A stretch of 64,000 nt of DNA, from the NCBI RefSeq assembly GCF_003732275.1, contig NZ_MOBM01000043.1, positions 1 through 64,000 on the forward strand, written 5' to 3'. Of this stretch, positions 8,539 through 17,280 are shown one piece after another. Origin of the DNA: Pseudomonas frederiksbergensis (GTDB lineage: Bacteria; Pseudomonadota; Gammaproteobacteria; Pseudomonadales; Pseudomonadaceae). Made by a program: the position numbers and the translations under genes. The notes beneath the pieces were generated by a model that searched no databases, was not told the origin of the DNA, and saw only the letters and a list, made by a program, of their open reading frames with translations. How positions within the stretch are numbered: the first letter of the stretch is position 1; every line of letters starts with the position of its first letter.

Positions 8539-9461
8539 GACGACCTCCGACAAGGTCCACTGTGTTTACGGGCCAGTGTTTGGCTGGGAAGTTCCTGGAA
8601 CAGCGCTCGATAACTGCTGGAAAACCGCCCCAAATGCCAGAACGACCAATCCATCGCCACTTGCGCGACTGTCGTTTCCCCGGCCGTTCGCCTGAGCAAT
8701 TCGCGGCGCGCGCTGTTGAGCCGACGCAAGCGCAACCAATGCGTGGGTGTCATTCCTGTATACGCTTTGAACGCATGCTGCAACTGACGCAGCGAAACCC
8801 CGGCCACTTGGGACAGCTGCAGCAAATTGAGGGTTTCTTCCGGTGTATCGGCGGCCCATTCGGCGACGCGTTTCATGATTGCTCGCTCGTCCGCCCGACG
8901 CTGCAAACCTGCGCGATCCAGGCACACACAGGCGTTATCGAGGATGTACAAACAGTCCTCTAATAGTTGCTGGGTCAACGCCTCTTTGCTCGGCGGATCC
9001 AGCGTCTGCGTCAACCGCGTCAACGTCCCGCTCAACCAGCGGCTGAACAGCGCGTTCTGGCCTGAATTGAGCGGTGACATGAACAAGCCTTCGAGTCGCG
9101 CCACGTCCAGACCATGCCGCTGAACGAACTCCGGACCGAATACCACGGCGATTTCCTGGTAGTTCTCCGGGGTGATCCAGATGTTGCGACTTTCACCGTT
9201 CAGCACATACAGCGAGGTGTCGTTGCGATCGAAACAGAACGCCAGCGCGCCTTCGGGGGCGCTGAAATTCTGCTCGACCCGGGTGTTCATCTGTTCCTCG
9301 TAAATCTCTACGCCTTGCAAATCCAGATAGCGTACCCGCCCGGCGAAATGCCCCGGGGACATCTGCTGATAGTGCTGCACCCAACCCGGTGTGGCGCGGA
9401 TTTGCTCGGCCACGTCGGCGGTGTTGAACGCTTGAACCTGTAACGGATTGCACGCTGTCAT
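8535..9461 (-). CDS. AraC-family regulator, EutR-like
   Basis: From the ATG at 9461 (preceded by AAGGTCACCCC) the product is 308 residues. Longer in-frame starts reach 9527 but lack a ribosome site. The C-terminal AraC helix-turn-helix pair is clear (LSQVAGVSLRQLQHAFKAYT then ELPSQTL), and the general layout resembles EutR, the ethanolamine regulator. It diverges from the gamma-glutamylpolyamine synthetase gene at 9624, so a role in sensing amines or polyamines is a reasonable inference. The following small secreted protein is translationally coupled to it. Confidence 0.88.
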   Translation of the reverse strand: MTACNPLQVQAFNTADVAEQIRATPGWVQHYQQMSPGHFAGRVRYLDLQGVEIYEEQMNTRVEQNFSAPEGALAFCFDRNDTSLYVLNGESRNIWITPENYQEIAVVFGPEFVQRHGLDVARLEGLFMSPLNSGQNALFSRWLSGTLTRLTQTLDPPSKEALTQQLLEDCLYILDNACVCLDRAGLQRRADERAIMKRVAEWAADTPEETLNLLQLSQVAGVSLRQLQHAFKAYTGMTPTHWLRLRRLNSARRELLRRTAGETTVAQVAMDWSFWHLGRFSSSYRALFQELPSQTLARKHSGPCRRSS

Positions 9462-9623
9462 GGGGTGACCTTGCGCACTCTTTTGGTGCGCTTTGGTGCT
9501 GCTTAAAGTGGATAGATGGAATGCCAAGGCTCGCCCAAGATAGTCGTCAACGCGCTACAGGGGAAGTGTTAGGTGGATGAAACCGCTTTCCCCGGCGTCA
9601 ATAAAACCAACAACGAGGTCTTT

Positions 9624-10982
9624 ATGAATGCCCCTTTCGATCAGCTGCTCACGTGGCTGAAAGATCACAAGATTACCGAGGTCGAGTGTGTGGTCAGCGA
9701 CTTGACCGGCATTGCTCGCGGCAAGATTGCACCCACCAACAAGTTCCTGCATGAGCGAGGCATGCGCCTGCCGGAAAGTGTGCTGTTGCAAACGGTAACC
9801 GGGGACTTTGTCGACGACGACATCTACTACGACCTGCTCGACCCGGCCGACATCGACATGGTCTGCAAGCCCGTCGCCGACGCGGTTTACGTCATTCCAT
9901 GGGCTATCGAGCCGACCGCCATCGTGATCCACGACACGTTCGACAAGTTCGGCAATCCCATCGAACTGTCGCCACGCAACGTGCTGAAAAAAGTCCTGAA
10001 GCTCTATACCGACAAAGGCTGGAAGCCGATTGTCGCGCCGGAAATGGAGTTCTACCTGACCCAGCGCTGCGAAGACCCGGACCTGCCGCTCAAGGCGCCA
10101 CTGGGACGCTCGGGCCGAGCGGAAAGCGGTCGTCAGTCGTTTTCCATCGACGCTGCCAACGAATTCGACCCACTGTTTGAAGACGTCTACGACTGGTGCG
10201 AACTCCAGGGCCTGGACCTCGATACATTGATCCACGAGGACGGCCCGGCGCAGATGGAAATCAACTTCCGTCACGGTGACGCCCTCGATCTGGCGGACCA
10301 GATCACCGTGTTCAAACGCACCCTGCGCGAAGCGGCACTCAAGCACAACGTCACCGCAACCTTCATGGCCAAGCCCATCGGTGACGAACCTGGCAGCGCC
10401 ATGCATATCCATCAAAGCGTGGTGGACATCGCCACCGGCCAGCCGATCTTCGCCGATGCCGACGGGCAGATGAGCGAGCTGTTCCTGCACCACATCGGCG
10501 GCTTGCAAAAGTACATTCCCAAAGTGCTGCCGATGTTCGCACCCAACGTCAATTCGTTCCGCCGCTTCCTGCCCGACACCTCGGCGCCGGTCAACGTTGA
10601 ATGGGGCGAAGAAAACCGCACCGTCGGCCTCCGCGTACCGACCTCCACCCCGGACGCCATGCGTGTGGAGAACCGCTTGCCGGGCGCCGACGCCAACCCT
10701 TATCTGGCGATTGCCGCGAGCCTGTTGTGCGGTTATCTGGGGATGGTCGAACGCATCGAACCGAGCGCAGCGGTACAAGGCCGCGCCTATGAACGTCGCA
10801 ACCTGCGCTTGCCGATCACCATCGAAGATGCCCTGACACAGATGGAAGAATGCGACACCGTCGAGCGTTATCTGGGAAGCAAGTTTGTCCGCGGTTACGT
10901 CGCGGTCAAGCGCGCCGAACACGAAAACTTCAAGCGTGTGATCAGCTCCTGGGAGCGGGAGTTCCTGCTGCTCAGCGTTTAG
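9624..10982 (+). CDS. Glutamine synthetase family protein, probable gamma-glutamylpolyamine synthetase
   Basis: From the ATG at 9624 (preceded by ACGAGGTC) the product is 452 residues; a longer in-frame start exists at 9573. PuuA/PauA-type enzymes attach glutamate to putrescine or other polyamines using ATP, the first step of gamma-glutamylated polyamine breakdown. Glutamine synthetase elements are visible: APEMEFYL, AQMEINFRHGD, SAMHIHQS, NSFRRFLP and GADANPYLAIAA. The next genes encode a polyamine-type binding protein and a PuuB-like oxidase, which supports the polyamine role over plain glutamine synthesis. Confidence 0.9.
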   Translation: MNAPFDQLLTWLKDHKITEVECVVSDLTGIARGKIAPTNKFLHERGMRLPESVLLQTVTGDFVDDDIYYDLLDPADIDMVCKPVADAVYVIPWAIEPTAIVIHDTFDKFGNPIELSPRNVLKKVLKLYTDKGWKPIVAPEMEFYLTQRCEDPDLPLKAPLGRSGRAESGRQSFSIDAANEFDPLFEDVYDWCELQGLDLDTLIHEDGPAQMEINFRHGDALDLADQITVFKRTLREAALKHNVTATFMAKPIGDEPGSAMHIHQSVVDIATGQPIFADADGQMSELFLHHIGGLQKYIPKVLPMFAPNVNSFRRFLPDTSAPVNVEWGEENRTVGLRVPTSTPDAMRVENRLPGADANPYLAIAASLLCGYLGMVERIEPSAAVQGRAYERRNLRLPITIEDALTQMEECDTVERYLGSKFVRGYVAVKRAEHENFKRVISSWEREFLLLSV

Positions 10983-10994
10983 TCCGTAACGGCC

Positions 10995-11062
10995 CCATCG
11001 CGAGCAGGCTCGCTCCCACATTTGAAATGTATTCCCCTGTGGGAGCGAGCCTGCTCGCGAAG
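10995..11062. repeat. REP pair, family A
   Basis: Inverted CGCGAGCAGGCTCGCTCCCACA and TGTGGGAGCGAGCCTGCTCG halves flank a short spacer beginning ATTTGAAATG. The same spacer is found in the pairs at 38155 and 56095. The element lies between the synthetase and the binding-protein genes. Confidence 0.9.
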
Positions 11063-11123
11063 ACGGTCGCCAGAACACCAAAGAAGCGCCTGAAGAAATT
11101 CAATAACTAAAAGAGGTGTCGAT

Positions 11124-12212
11124 ATGCGTCTATTGAAATCCGTGGTTCCGGTCGCGCTGGCGTTGCTGTTCAACGCCACCGCACAGGCTCAGCCAAGTGT
11201 GAGCGTCTACAACTGGACCGATTACATCGGCCAGACCACCCTCGCCGACTTCCAGGCGAAAACCGGGATCAAGGTGATCTACGACGTATTCGACTCCAAC
11301 GAAACCCTGGAGGGCAAACTGCTCGCCGGCCGCACGGGTTATGACGTGGTGGTGCCCTCCAACCATTTCCTCGCGCGCCAGGTGAAAGCCGGCGCGTTCC
11401 TCAAACTGGACCGCTCGCAGCTGCCCAACTGGAAAAACCTCGACCCGAAACTGCTGGCCTTGCTGGAAAAAAACGATCCGGGCAATGAACATTCGGTGCC
11501 ATACCTGTGGGGCACCAACGGCATTGGCTACAACGTCGACAAGGTCAAGCAAGTGCTGGGCATCGATCGCATCGATTCCTGGGCGGTGTTTTTCGAGCCG
11601 GAGAACCTGAAAAAGCTCAGCCAGTGCGGCGTGTCGATGATGGATTCGGCGGATGAGGTTTTCCCGGCGGTCCTGAACTACATGGGCATGGACCCACGCA
11701 GCGAAAATCCCGAGGACTTTAAAAAGGCCGAAGCCAAATTGATGACCATTCGGCCTTACATCACCTATTTCCATTCATCCAAGTATGTGTCGGACCTGGC
11801 CAATGGCGACATTTGCGTCGCGTTCGGCTATTCGGGCGATGTGTTCCAAGCGGCGAACCGCGCCAAGGAAGCGAAGAACGGTGTGAACATCGCCTACTCG
11901 ATCCCCAAGGAAGGCAGCAATCTGTGGTTCGACCTGTTGGCGATTCCTGCCGACGCCAGCAACTCGAAAGAGGCCCACTCGTTCGTCAACAACCTGCTGG
12001 ATCCACAAGTAATCGCCAAAGTCAGCGCCTCGGTCGGTTACGCCAATCCGAACCCGGCGGCCAAACAATACATGGACCCGGAGCTGGTCAATAACCCAGA
12101 GGTCTATCCTCCTCAGGAAGTCCTCGACAAACTCTACATCTCCACCACCCCGCCCCAGCCGATCATGCGTCTGATGACCCGCTCCTGGAGCAAAGTGAAG
12201 TCCAACCAATGA
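11124..12212 (+). CDS. Polyamine ABC transporter substrate-binding protein (PotF/SpuD-like)
   Basis: The 362-residue periplasmic binding protein has a signal peptide ending near AQAQPS. Family marks include VYNWTDYIG at the mature N-terminus, where PotF uses the equivalent Trp, Ser/Thr and Tyr to hold putrescine. YDVVVPSNHF and LWGTNGIGYN are also typical. AAGAGGTG precedes the start. No permease or ATPase lies beside it, so it must either share a transporter encoded elsewhere or act as a sensor. It sits between two polyamine-glutamylation genes and overlaps the oxidase gene by 4 bases. Confidence 0.92.
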   Translation: MRLLKSVVPVALALLFNATAQAQPSVSVYNWTDYIGQTTLADFQAKTGIKVIYDVFDSNETLEGKLLAGRTGYDVVVPSNHFLARQVKAGAFLKLDRSQLPNWKNLDPKLLALLEKNDPGNEHSVPYLWGTNGIGYNVDKVKQVLGIDRIDSWAVFFEPENLKKLSQCGVSMMDSADEVFPAVLNYMGMDPRSENPEDFKKAEAKLMTIRPYITYFHSSKYVSDLANGDICVAFGYSGDVFQAANRAKEAKNGVNIAYSIPKEGSNLWFDLLAIPADASNSKEAHSFVNNLLDPQVIAKVSASVGYANPNPAAKQYMDPELVNNPEVYPPQEVLDKLYISTTPPQPIMRLMTRSWSKVKSNQ

Positions 12213-13510
12213 ATCAGTACGACAACGAACACGCTCATTCCTATTACGCTGCCTCGGCGAAGGGCATGACACCCTACCCCACGCTGGACTCGGACCTTGA
12301 GGCCGATGTCTGCGTGGTGGGCGGCGGTTTTACCGGCGTCAACACCGCGATTGAACTGGCGCAGCGCGGGCTTTCGGTGATTCTGCTGGAAGGACGGCGG
12401 ATCGGCTGGGGCGCCAGCGGGCGTAACGGCGGGCAGTTGATCCGCGGCATCGGTCACGATGTCAGCGGTTTCGCCCGATATGTCGGTCAGGACGGCGTGC
12501 GCTATTTGGAGCGTGCTGGCATCGAGTCGGTGGAACTGGTGGGCAAGCGCATTCGCGAGCACGGGATCGATTGCGACCTGCGCTGGGGTTTTTGCGAGCT
12601 GGCCAATACCCCGGCGCAGTTCGAGGCATTCAAGGCGGAACTGCAAAGCCTCGCCGAACTGGGTTACCCCCATGAAACCCGACTTGTTGGCCCCGAGCAG
12701 ATCCGCCAGCAAGTGGTGGGCTCCGATGTTTATGCCGGCGGCCTCATCGACATGGGTTCGGGGCATTTGCATCCGCTGAACCTGGTGCTTGGCGAAGCGC
12801 GCGTTGCCGAATCCCTGGGGGTACGAATATTCGAACAAAGCCCGGTGCTGGAGTTGATCCATGGCAGCACCGTGCAGATTCGCTGCGCGGGCGGCACGGT
12901 GCGCGCCGGCAGTCTGGTGCTGGCCTGCAACGCGCACCTGGAAGAACTCGAACCACGCCTGAGCGGCAAGGTTTTACCGGCGGGCAGTTACATCATCGCT
13001 ACCGAACCTTTGGCACCTGAGGTTGCCGCCCAATTGATCCCACAGAACCTGGCGCTGTGCGACCAGAAAGTCGGCCTCGATTACTACCGGCTCTCGGCGG
13101 ACCGACGCTTGTTGTTCGGCGGTGCCTGCCATTATTCCGGGCGTGATCCGGAGGACATCGGCGCTTATATGCGGCCGAAAATGCTCAAGGTCTTCCCGCA
13201 ACTGGCGGATGCGCGCATCGACTATCAATGGGGCGGCAAGATTGGCATCACCGCCAACCGTTTCCCCCAGGCCGGGTGCTTGAGCCAGTACCCGAACGTG
13301 TTCTACGCCCAGGGCTATTCCGGTCATGGGCTGAACGTGACCCATTGGTGCGCACGGTTGCTGGCCGAAGCGATTCATGCCGGGCACAGCCAGGGGCTGG
13401 ATATTTTCAGCGCCGTGCCGCACATGACCTTCCCCGGTGGAAAAGTCCTGCGTTCACCGCTGCTGGCCCTCGGCATGTTCTGGTATCGCCTGCGCGAATT
13501 GCTCGGCTGA
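12209..13510 (+). CDS. FAD-dependent oxidoreductase, probable gamma-glutamylputrescine oxidase
   Basis: The 433-residue DAO-family flavoprotein has an N-terminal dinucleotide fold VCVVGGGFTGVNTAIEL (about 31-47), the GWGASGRNGGQ segment that holds the flavin in PuuB-type enzymes, and a C-terminal YAQGYSGHGLN. PuuB/PauB enzymes oxidise gamma-glutamylated putrescine to the aldehyde with hydrogen peroxide release. The start codon overlaps the previous stop (ATGA). Later pathway enzymes (aldehyde dehydrogenase, gamma-glutamyl hydrolase) are not in the window. Confidence 0.9.
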   Translation: MNQYDNEHAHSYYAASAKGMTPYPTLDSDLEADVCVVGGGFTGVNTAIELAQRGLSVILLEGRRIGWGASGRNGGQLIRGIGHDVSGFARYVGQDGVRYLERAGIESVELVGKRIREHGIDCDLRWGFCELANTPAQFEAFKAELQSLAELGYPHETRLVGPEQIRQQVVGSDVYAGGLIDMGSGHLHPLNLVLGEARVAESLGVRIFEQSPVLELIHGSTVQIRCAGGTVRAGSLVLACNAHLEELEPRLSGKVLPAGSYIIATEPLAPEVAAQLIPQNLALCDQKVGLDYYRLSADRRLLFGGACHYSGRDPEDIGAYMRPKMLKVFPQLADARIDYQWGGKIGITANRFPQAGCLSQYPNVFYAQGYSGHGLNVTHWCARLLAEAIHAGHSQGLDIFSAVPHMTFPGGKVLRSPLLALGMFWYRLRELLG

Positions 13511-13585
13511 AGGGAGATACCGTCGTGGGTACTGGTTTACTCGCAAGGATGGTGTGTCAGCCACTTATTTGTTGAATGTCAGGCC

Positions 13586-13673
13586 GTCTTCGCGAGCAAG
13601 CCCGCTCCCACAATTGACCGAGTTCTCTCAGAGGAATGCGCTCGAATGTGGGAGCGGGCTTGCTCGCGAAGAA
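13586..13673. repeat. REP pair, family A (GGGCTTGCTC variant)
   Basis: Inverted CGCGAGCAAGCCCGCTCCCACA and TGTGGGAGCGGGCTTGCTCG halves lie 3' of the oxidase gene. The remaining 125 bases before the next gene show nothing definite. Confidence 0.88.
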
Positions 13674-13798
13674 CGATGACGCCGTCGATCAGACTTTATG
13701 CCCCCATCCGCTTGATCAGTCTTTAATTTGCTCAATCGCAAGTCACTTCTATATTGAGGGAGTGCTCTGACGTTCCTGTCTCCTGGCGAGTGCGGTCT

Positions 13799-14395
13799 AT
13801 GGCTACGACTGACCAACTGATCATTTGCGAGCACTGCGACTGCGTGTATGAAAAAGTCACGCTCGCCAAACATCAAAAAGCCCTGTGCACACGCTGCGGC
13901 GGCGTGCTTCAGCGTCACAATAGCTTGTCGGTGCAACAACGTCTGGCGCTGAGCATCACCGCGACGGTGTTGTGGATCTTTGCCAATTTCTATCCGGTCA
14001 TGAGCATCAGCATGAAGGGGCTGAAAAACAGTGCGACGCTTTGGGACTCGGTTGTCGCGCTGAGCCAGGGCCCCATCACTTTTATTGCGCTAGTGGCCGC
14101 GATTTCCATCATCATCGCACCGATGTTCCAGTTGCTCCTGCTGATCTGGGTGTTGGGTTTCGCCCTCACCTCCCAGCGCTCGCCCGGTTTCAAAGTATGC
14201 ATGCGCTGGCTGGAAACCCTCAGGCCCTGGAGCATGCTCGAAGTCTGCCTGCTGGGGGCCATGGTCGCGGTGTTCAAGCTCGCCGGGTTGCTGGATGTCA
14301 TACCCGGCATCGGCCTGTTTGCTTTGGCCGTTCTCAGCCTGTTGTTGATTCGCATCGCCGGGCGCGATGTCCGTGACTTGTGGGACAGCCTATGA
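13799..14395 (+). CDS. pqiA: Paraquat-inducible protein A, first copy
   Basis: From the ATG at 13799 the product is 198 residues. A longer frame from 13754 gives an uncharacteristic N-terminus. A zinc-ribbon-like pair CEHCDC...CTRCGG opens the protein, followed by four membrane helices, as in each half of PqiA. In Pseudomonas the two halves are often separate genes, and the next gene is the second. PqiA works with PqiB and PqiC in lipid transport across the envelope. The next gene starts within the stop codon. Confidence 0.9.
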   Translation: MATTDQLIICEHCDCVYEKVTLAKHQKALCTRCGGVLQRHNSLSVQQRLALSITATVLWIFANFYPVMSISMKGLKNSATLWDSVVALSQGPITFIALVAAISIIIAPMFQLLLLIWVLGFALTSQRSPGFKVCMRWLETLRPWSMLEVCLLGAMVAVFKLAGLLDVIPGIGLFALAVLSLLLIRIAGRDVRDLWDSL

Positions 14396-15069
14396 ACAGG
14401 CCGCCGCTCGCCAGCGAGCTCAATCTGTGCCTGTGCCACAGCTGCGGCTTGGCCTGCGACATGACCGACAACCCTCACGAATGCCAACGCTGTGGCGCGC
14501 CACTGCATGCCCGCAAAGCCAACTCACTGACCCGTACCTGGGCCTATCTGCTGGCCTCACTGGTGTTCTATATCCCGGCCAATCTGCTGCCGGTCATGAA
14601 CACCAGTCTGTTCGGCAACGGTTCCGACAGCACCATCATGAGCGGTGTGCTGGAGTTCTGGGCACACGGTGCGTGGGACATTGCCCTGATCATTTTCATC
14701 GCCAGCATCGCGGTACCGGGCATCAAGTTCGTTGCCCTCTCCCTGCTGCTGATCACCGTGCAACGCGGCAGTCTTTGGGCGCGCAAGGAACGTTCGAAGC
14801 TTTACCGTTTCGTCGAGCTGATCGGCTACTGGTCGATGCTCGACGTGATTGTCGTCGCGCTGGTCGCGGCATTGGTGAAATTCCAGGCCCTGGGCGATAT
14901 CGAACCGCGCATGGGCATTCTGTTTTTTGGTCTGGTAGTGGTGTTCACCATGCTGTCGGCGATGAGTTTCGACCCGCGGCTGATCTGGGATAACGAGCGA
15001 GATATAGAGCGGGAAGAGCAGGATAACCCACCAAATGAGGAGCTCACGGATGAAGTCGCAAGCCACTGA
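14392..15069 (+). CDS. Paraquat-inducible protein A, second copy
   Basis: From the ATG at 14392 the product is 225 residues, overlapping the previous stop as ATGA. It repeats the plan of its neighbour: CHSCGL...CQRCGAPL, then four hydrophobic segments, including FYIPANLLPVMNTSL. The C-terminal tail is acidic (ERDIEREEQDNPPNEE). Together the two proteins correspond to a split PqiA. It overlaps the MCE-protein gene by 20 bases. Confidence 0.9.
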   Translation: MNRPPLASELNLCLCHSCGLACDMTDNPHECQRCGAPLHARKANSLTRTWAYLLASLVFYIPANLLPVMNTSLFGNGSDSTIMSGVLEFWAHGAWDIALIIFIASIAVPGIKFVALSLLLITVQRGSLWARKERSKLYRFVELIGYWSMLDVIVVALVAALVKFQALGDIEPRMGILFFGLVVVFTMLSAMSFDPRLIWDNERDIEREEQDNPPNEELTDEVASH

Positions 15070-16705
15070 CGGGCCGCAAGCCCCCGGCCAGGCCACTATC
15101 AAGACCCGTCGCTTCAGCGTTTCGCTGGTGTGGATCGTGCCGATCGTTGCGGTGCTGGTAGGGATCTCCCTGGTGATACACAGCATGATGCAGGAAGGTC
15201 CGACCATCACCGTCACGTTCAAGACCGGTGGTGGCCTCACGGCCAACAAAACCGAGGTCAAGTATCGCAACGTGGTCATCGGCCATGTCTCTGAAGTGAA
15301 GCTGAGCAACGACCAGAAAAGCGTCAACGCCACGATCAAACTCGACAAACAGGCTGAAAGCTTCACCCGCGAAGATTCGCAATTCTGGGTCGTGCGCCCG
15401 CGCATTGGAGCCGGCGGCGTCTCGGGCATCGATACCCTGCTATCAGGCGATTACATTGGCGCCGACATCGGTCAGGCCAATGCCCGTTCCAAACACTTCA
15501 CGGGGCTGGAAAACCCGCCGCCCATTACCTATGGCGAACCGGGCAAACGCTTCATGCTGCACACTCAGGACCTCGGCTCGCTGGATATCGGTTCTCCCGT
15601 CTACTACCGCAAGATCCCGGTCGGGCAAGTGGTGGCGTATGCACTGGACGCTGACGGCAAAGGGGTGAACATCGAGGTCTTCGTGCATTCACCCAATGAC
15701 GCCTACGTCACGGAGAACACCCGGTTCTGGAACGCCAGTGGTATCGATGTGAGCGTCGGTGCCAACGGTTTTGCGGTGAAGACCGAATCCCTGTCTTCGT
15801 TGTTGGTGGGCGGTATCGCGTTTCGCGCGCCGGATTACAGCCCCAACGATCAGCCGGCCAGCGAGGATAAAGCCTTCGACCTGTTCGTAGATCAGCAAAC
15901 TGCCCTCGCTCCCCCCTTCGGCAAAGGGCAGTACTTGAGCCTGCGTTTCGATCAGGCCTTACGCGGGCTCAAGATCGACGCACCGGTGGAATTCCTCGGC
16001 GTGGAATTCGGCAAAGTCGTGTCGATCAATCTGGATTTCGATGAGAAAAAGCGCAGTTTTCCGCTCAATGTCGGCATCATGATCTACCCCCAGCGACTCG
16101 GCCAGGCCCACGCCAAGATGCTTAAGGCCTTGAACCATGATCCCAATGATGAAGCCGCTGGCATAAGGCTGATGGGCAGCTTCATCGATAATGGCCTGCG
16201 GGCCCAGGCCCGTAGCGGCAATCTGTTGACCGGCCAGCTTTACATCGCACTCGACTTCTACCCCAAAGCAGAGAAAGTCGTGTTCGACCCGACCGCCCGT
16301 CCCGTCGTTATTCCAACCATTCCTGGCAGCCTCGAGCAGTTGCAGGAAAAACTGGAGGGCATGGTCAACAAGATCAACCAGCTACCAATCGAACGCATCG
16401 CCGGCAACCTCGACAGCAACCTCGTCGAACTGCGCAAGGGCCTCGTACAGTTCAACGCCAGGACCCTGCCCGGCGTGCAAACCACCCTGGCGGACGTCAG
16501 CAAGACCTTGCAATCGGCCAGTTCGACCCTCGCCGACGATTCGCCGCAACGGGAGCAGTTGACTCAAACTCTGGACGAACTCGGGCGCATGTCGCGCTCA
16601 CTGCGTGAGCTCTCGGATTACCTGGGCCGGCATCCGGAATCACTGATTCGCGGTCGTCCCGACAATGCCGCACCGATTGACATGCAGGCGCCACCGCGCA
16701 ACTGA
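15050..16705 (+). CDS. pqiB: Intermembrane transport protein PqiB (MCE repeats)
   Basis: From the ATG at 15050 the product is 551 residues. I chose this over 15035 because AGGAGC lies 6 bases before it. One N-terminal membrane anchor (about 20-42) is followed by three MCE/MlaD domains, each opening like TVTFKTGGGLTANKTEVKYR, SLDIGSPVYYRKIPVGQV and GLKIDAPVEFLGVEFGKV. A helical C-terminal region follows, matching the needle of PqiB. MCE proteins form hexameric tunnels that move lipids between the two membranes. Length agrees with PqiB (about 546). Confidence 0.93.
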   Translation: MKSQATDGPQAPGQATIKTRRFSVSLVWIVPIVAVLVGISLVIHSMMQEGPTITVTFKTGGGLTANKTEVKYRNVVIGHVSEVKLSNDQKSVNATIKLDKQAESFTREDSQFWVVRPRIGAGGVSGIDTLLSGDYIGADIGQANARSKHFTGLENPPPITYGEPGKRFMLHTQDLGSLDIGSPVYYRKIPVGQVVAYALDADGKGVNIEVFVHSPNDAYVTENTRFWNASGIDVSVGANGFAVKTESLSSLLVGGIAFRAPDYSPNDQPASEDKAFDLFVDQQTALAPPFGKGQYLSLRFDQALRGLKIDAPVEFLGVEFGKVVSINLDFDEKKRSFPLNVGIMIYPQRLGQAHAKMLKALNHDPNDEAAGIRLMGSFIDNGLRAQARSGNLLTGQLYIALDFYPKAEKVVFDPTARPVVIPTIPGSLEQLQEKLEGMVNKINQLPIERIAGNLDSNLVELRKGLVQFNARTLPGVQTTLADVSKTLQSASSTLADDSPQREQLTQTLDELGRMSRSLRELSDYLGRHPESLIRGRPDNAAPIDMQAPPRN

Positions 16706-16721
16706 TCACAGGAGCTACACC

Positions 16722-17273
16722 ATGGCTTTTTCGCTGAAGATCACGCTGGTCACTGCGTTGCTGTTGCTCACCGCTTGTCGCAGCGACCCGATTCAGTTCC
16801 ACACCTTGACCCCGGCCCAACTGAGCGGCGCAAGCAGCAGCGCGGAGATCCAGATCGAAAGCATCACGGTGCCGCCACAGGTCGACCGCCCGCAGATTGT
16901 CATTCGCCAGGGCAACAGTGGCCTGGCGATCCTCGAAACCGAATGGTGGGCGGCGACCCTGGTGGATGAATTGCGCAGCGCCCTGGTCGATCAACTGATC
17001 AACAGCAATCTGCAACGCAGAGTGTCGTTGCGCCTGGACGTGCAGCGCTTTGATTCGATTCCCGGTCAATACGCGTTGATCGACGTCAAATGGCGCCTGC
17101 GCAGTCTCGGCGCCGGCAATACCGCACTGATCACCTGTCGCAGCACGTTGCAGACCCCTTCGGGTGCGAGCATTGATGACCTGGTGGTCGCTCATCAGAA
17201 CAATGTGAAACGGTTGGCTGCGCTGATCAGTCAGGCGATCGGCTCGCAAAAAGGGTGTCCTTCGGCGTCCTGA
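16722..17273 (+). CDS. pqiC: PqiC-type outer-membrane lipoprotein
   Basis: From the ATG at 16722 (preceded by AGGAGCTACACC) the product is 183 residues. The signal ends in the lipobox LLTAC with Cys19, predicting a lipoprotein. PqiC (ABC-type transport auxiliary lipoprotein, DUF330) docks the PqiB needle at the outer membrane. YHTL-type wording (IQFHTLTPAQL) after the lipobox and VDRPQIVIRQG are family-like. It is the last gene of the pqi operon and converges with the recombinase gene 7 bases away. Confidence 0.9.
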   Translation: MAFSLKITLVTALLLLTACRSDPIQFHTLTPAQLSGASSSAEIQIESITVPPQVDRPQIVIRQGNSGLAILETEWWAATLVDELRSALVDQLINSNLQRRVSLRLDVQRFDSIPGQYALIDVKWRLRSLGAGNTALITCRSTLQTPSGASIDDLVVAHQNNVKRLAALISQAIGSQKGCPSAS

Positions 17274-17280
17274 TGGTGGT

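Noticed and set aside
9555..11081. 508-codon open frame on the minus strand
   Set aside because: Antisense to the glutamine synthetase-family gene, with its start inside a REP pair.
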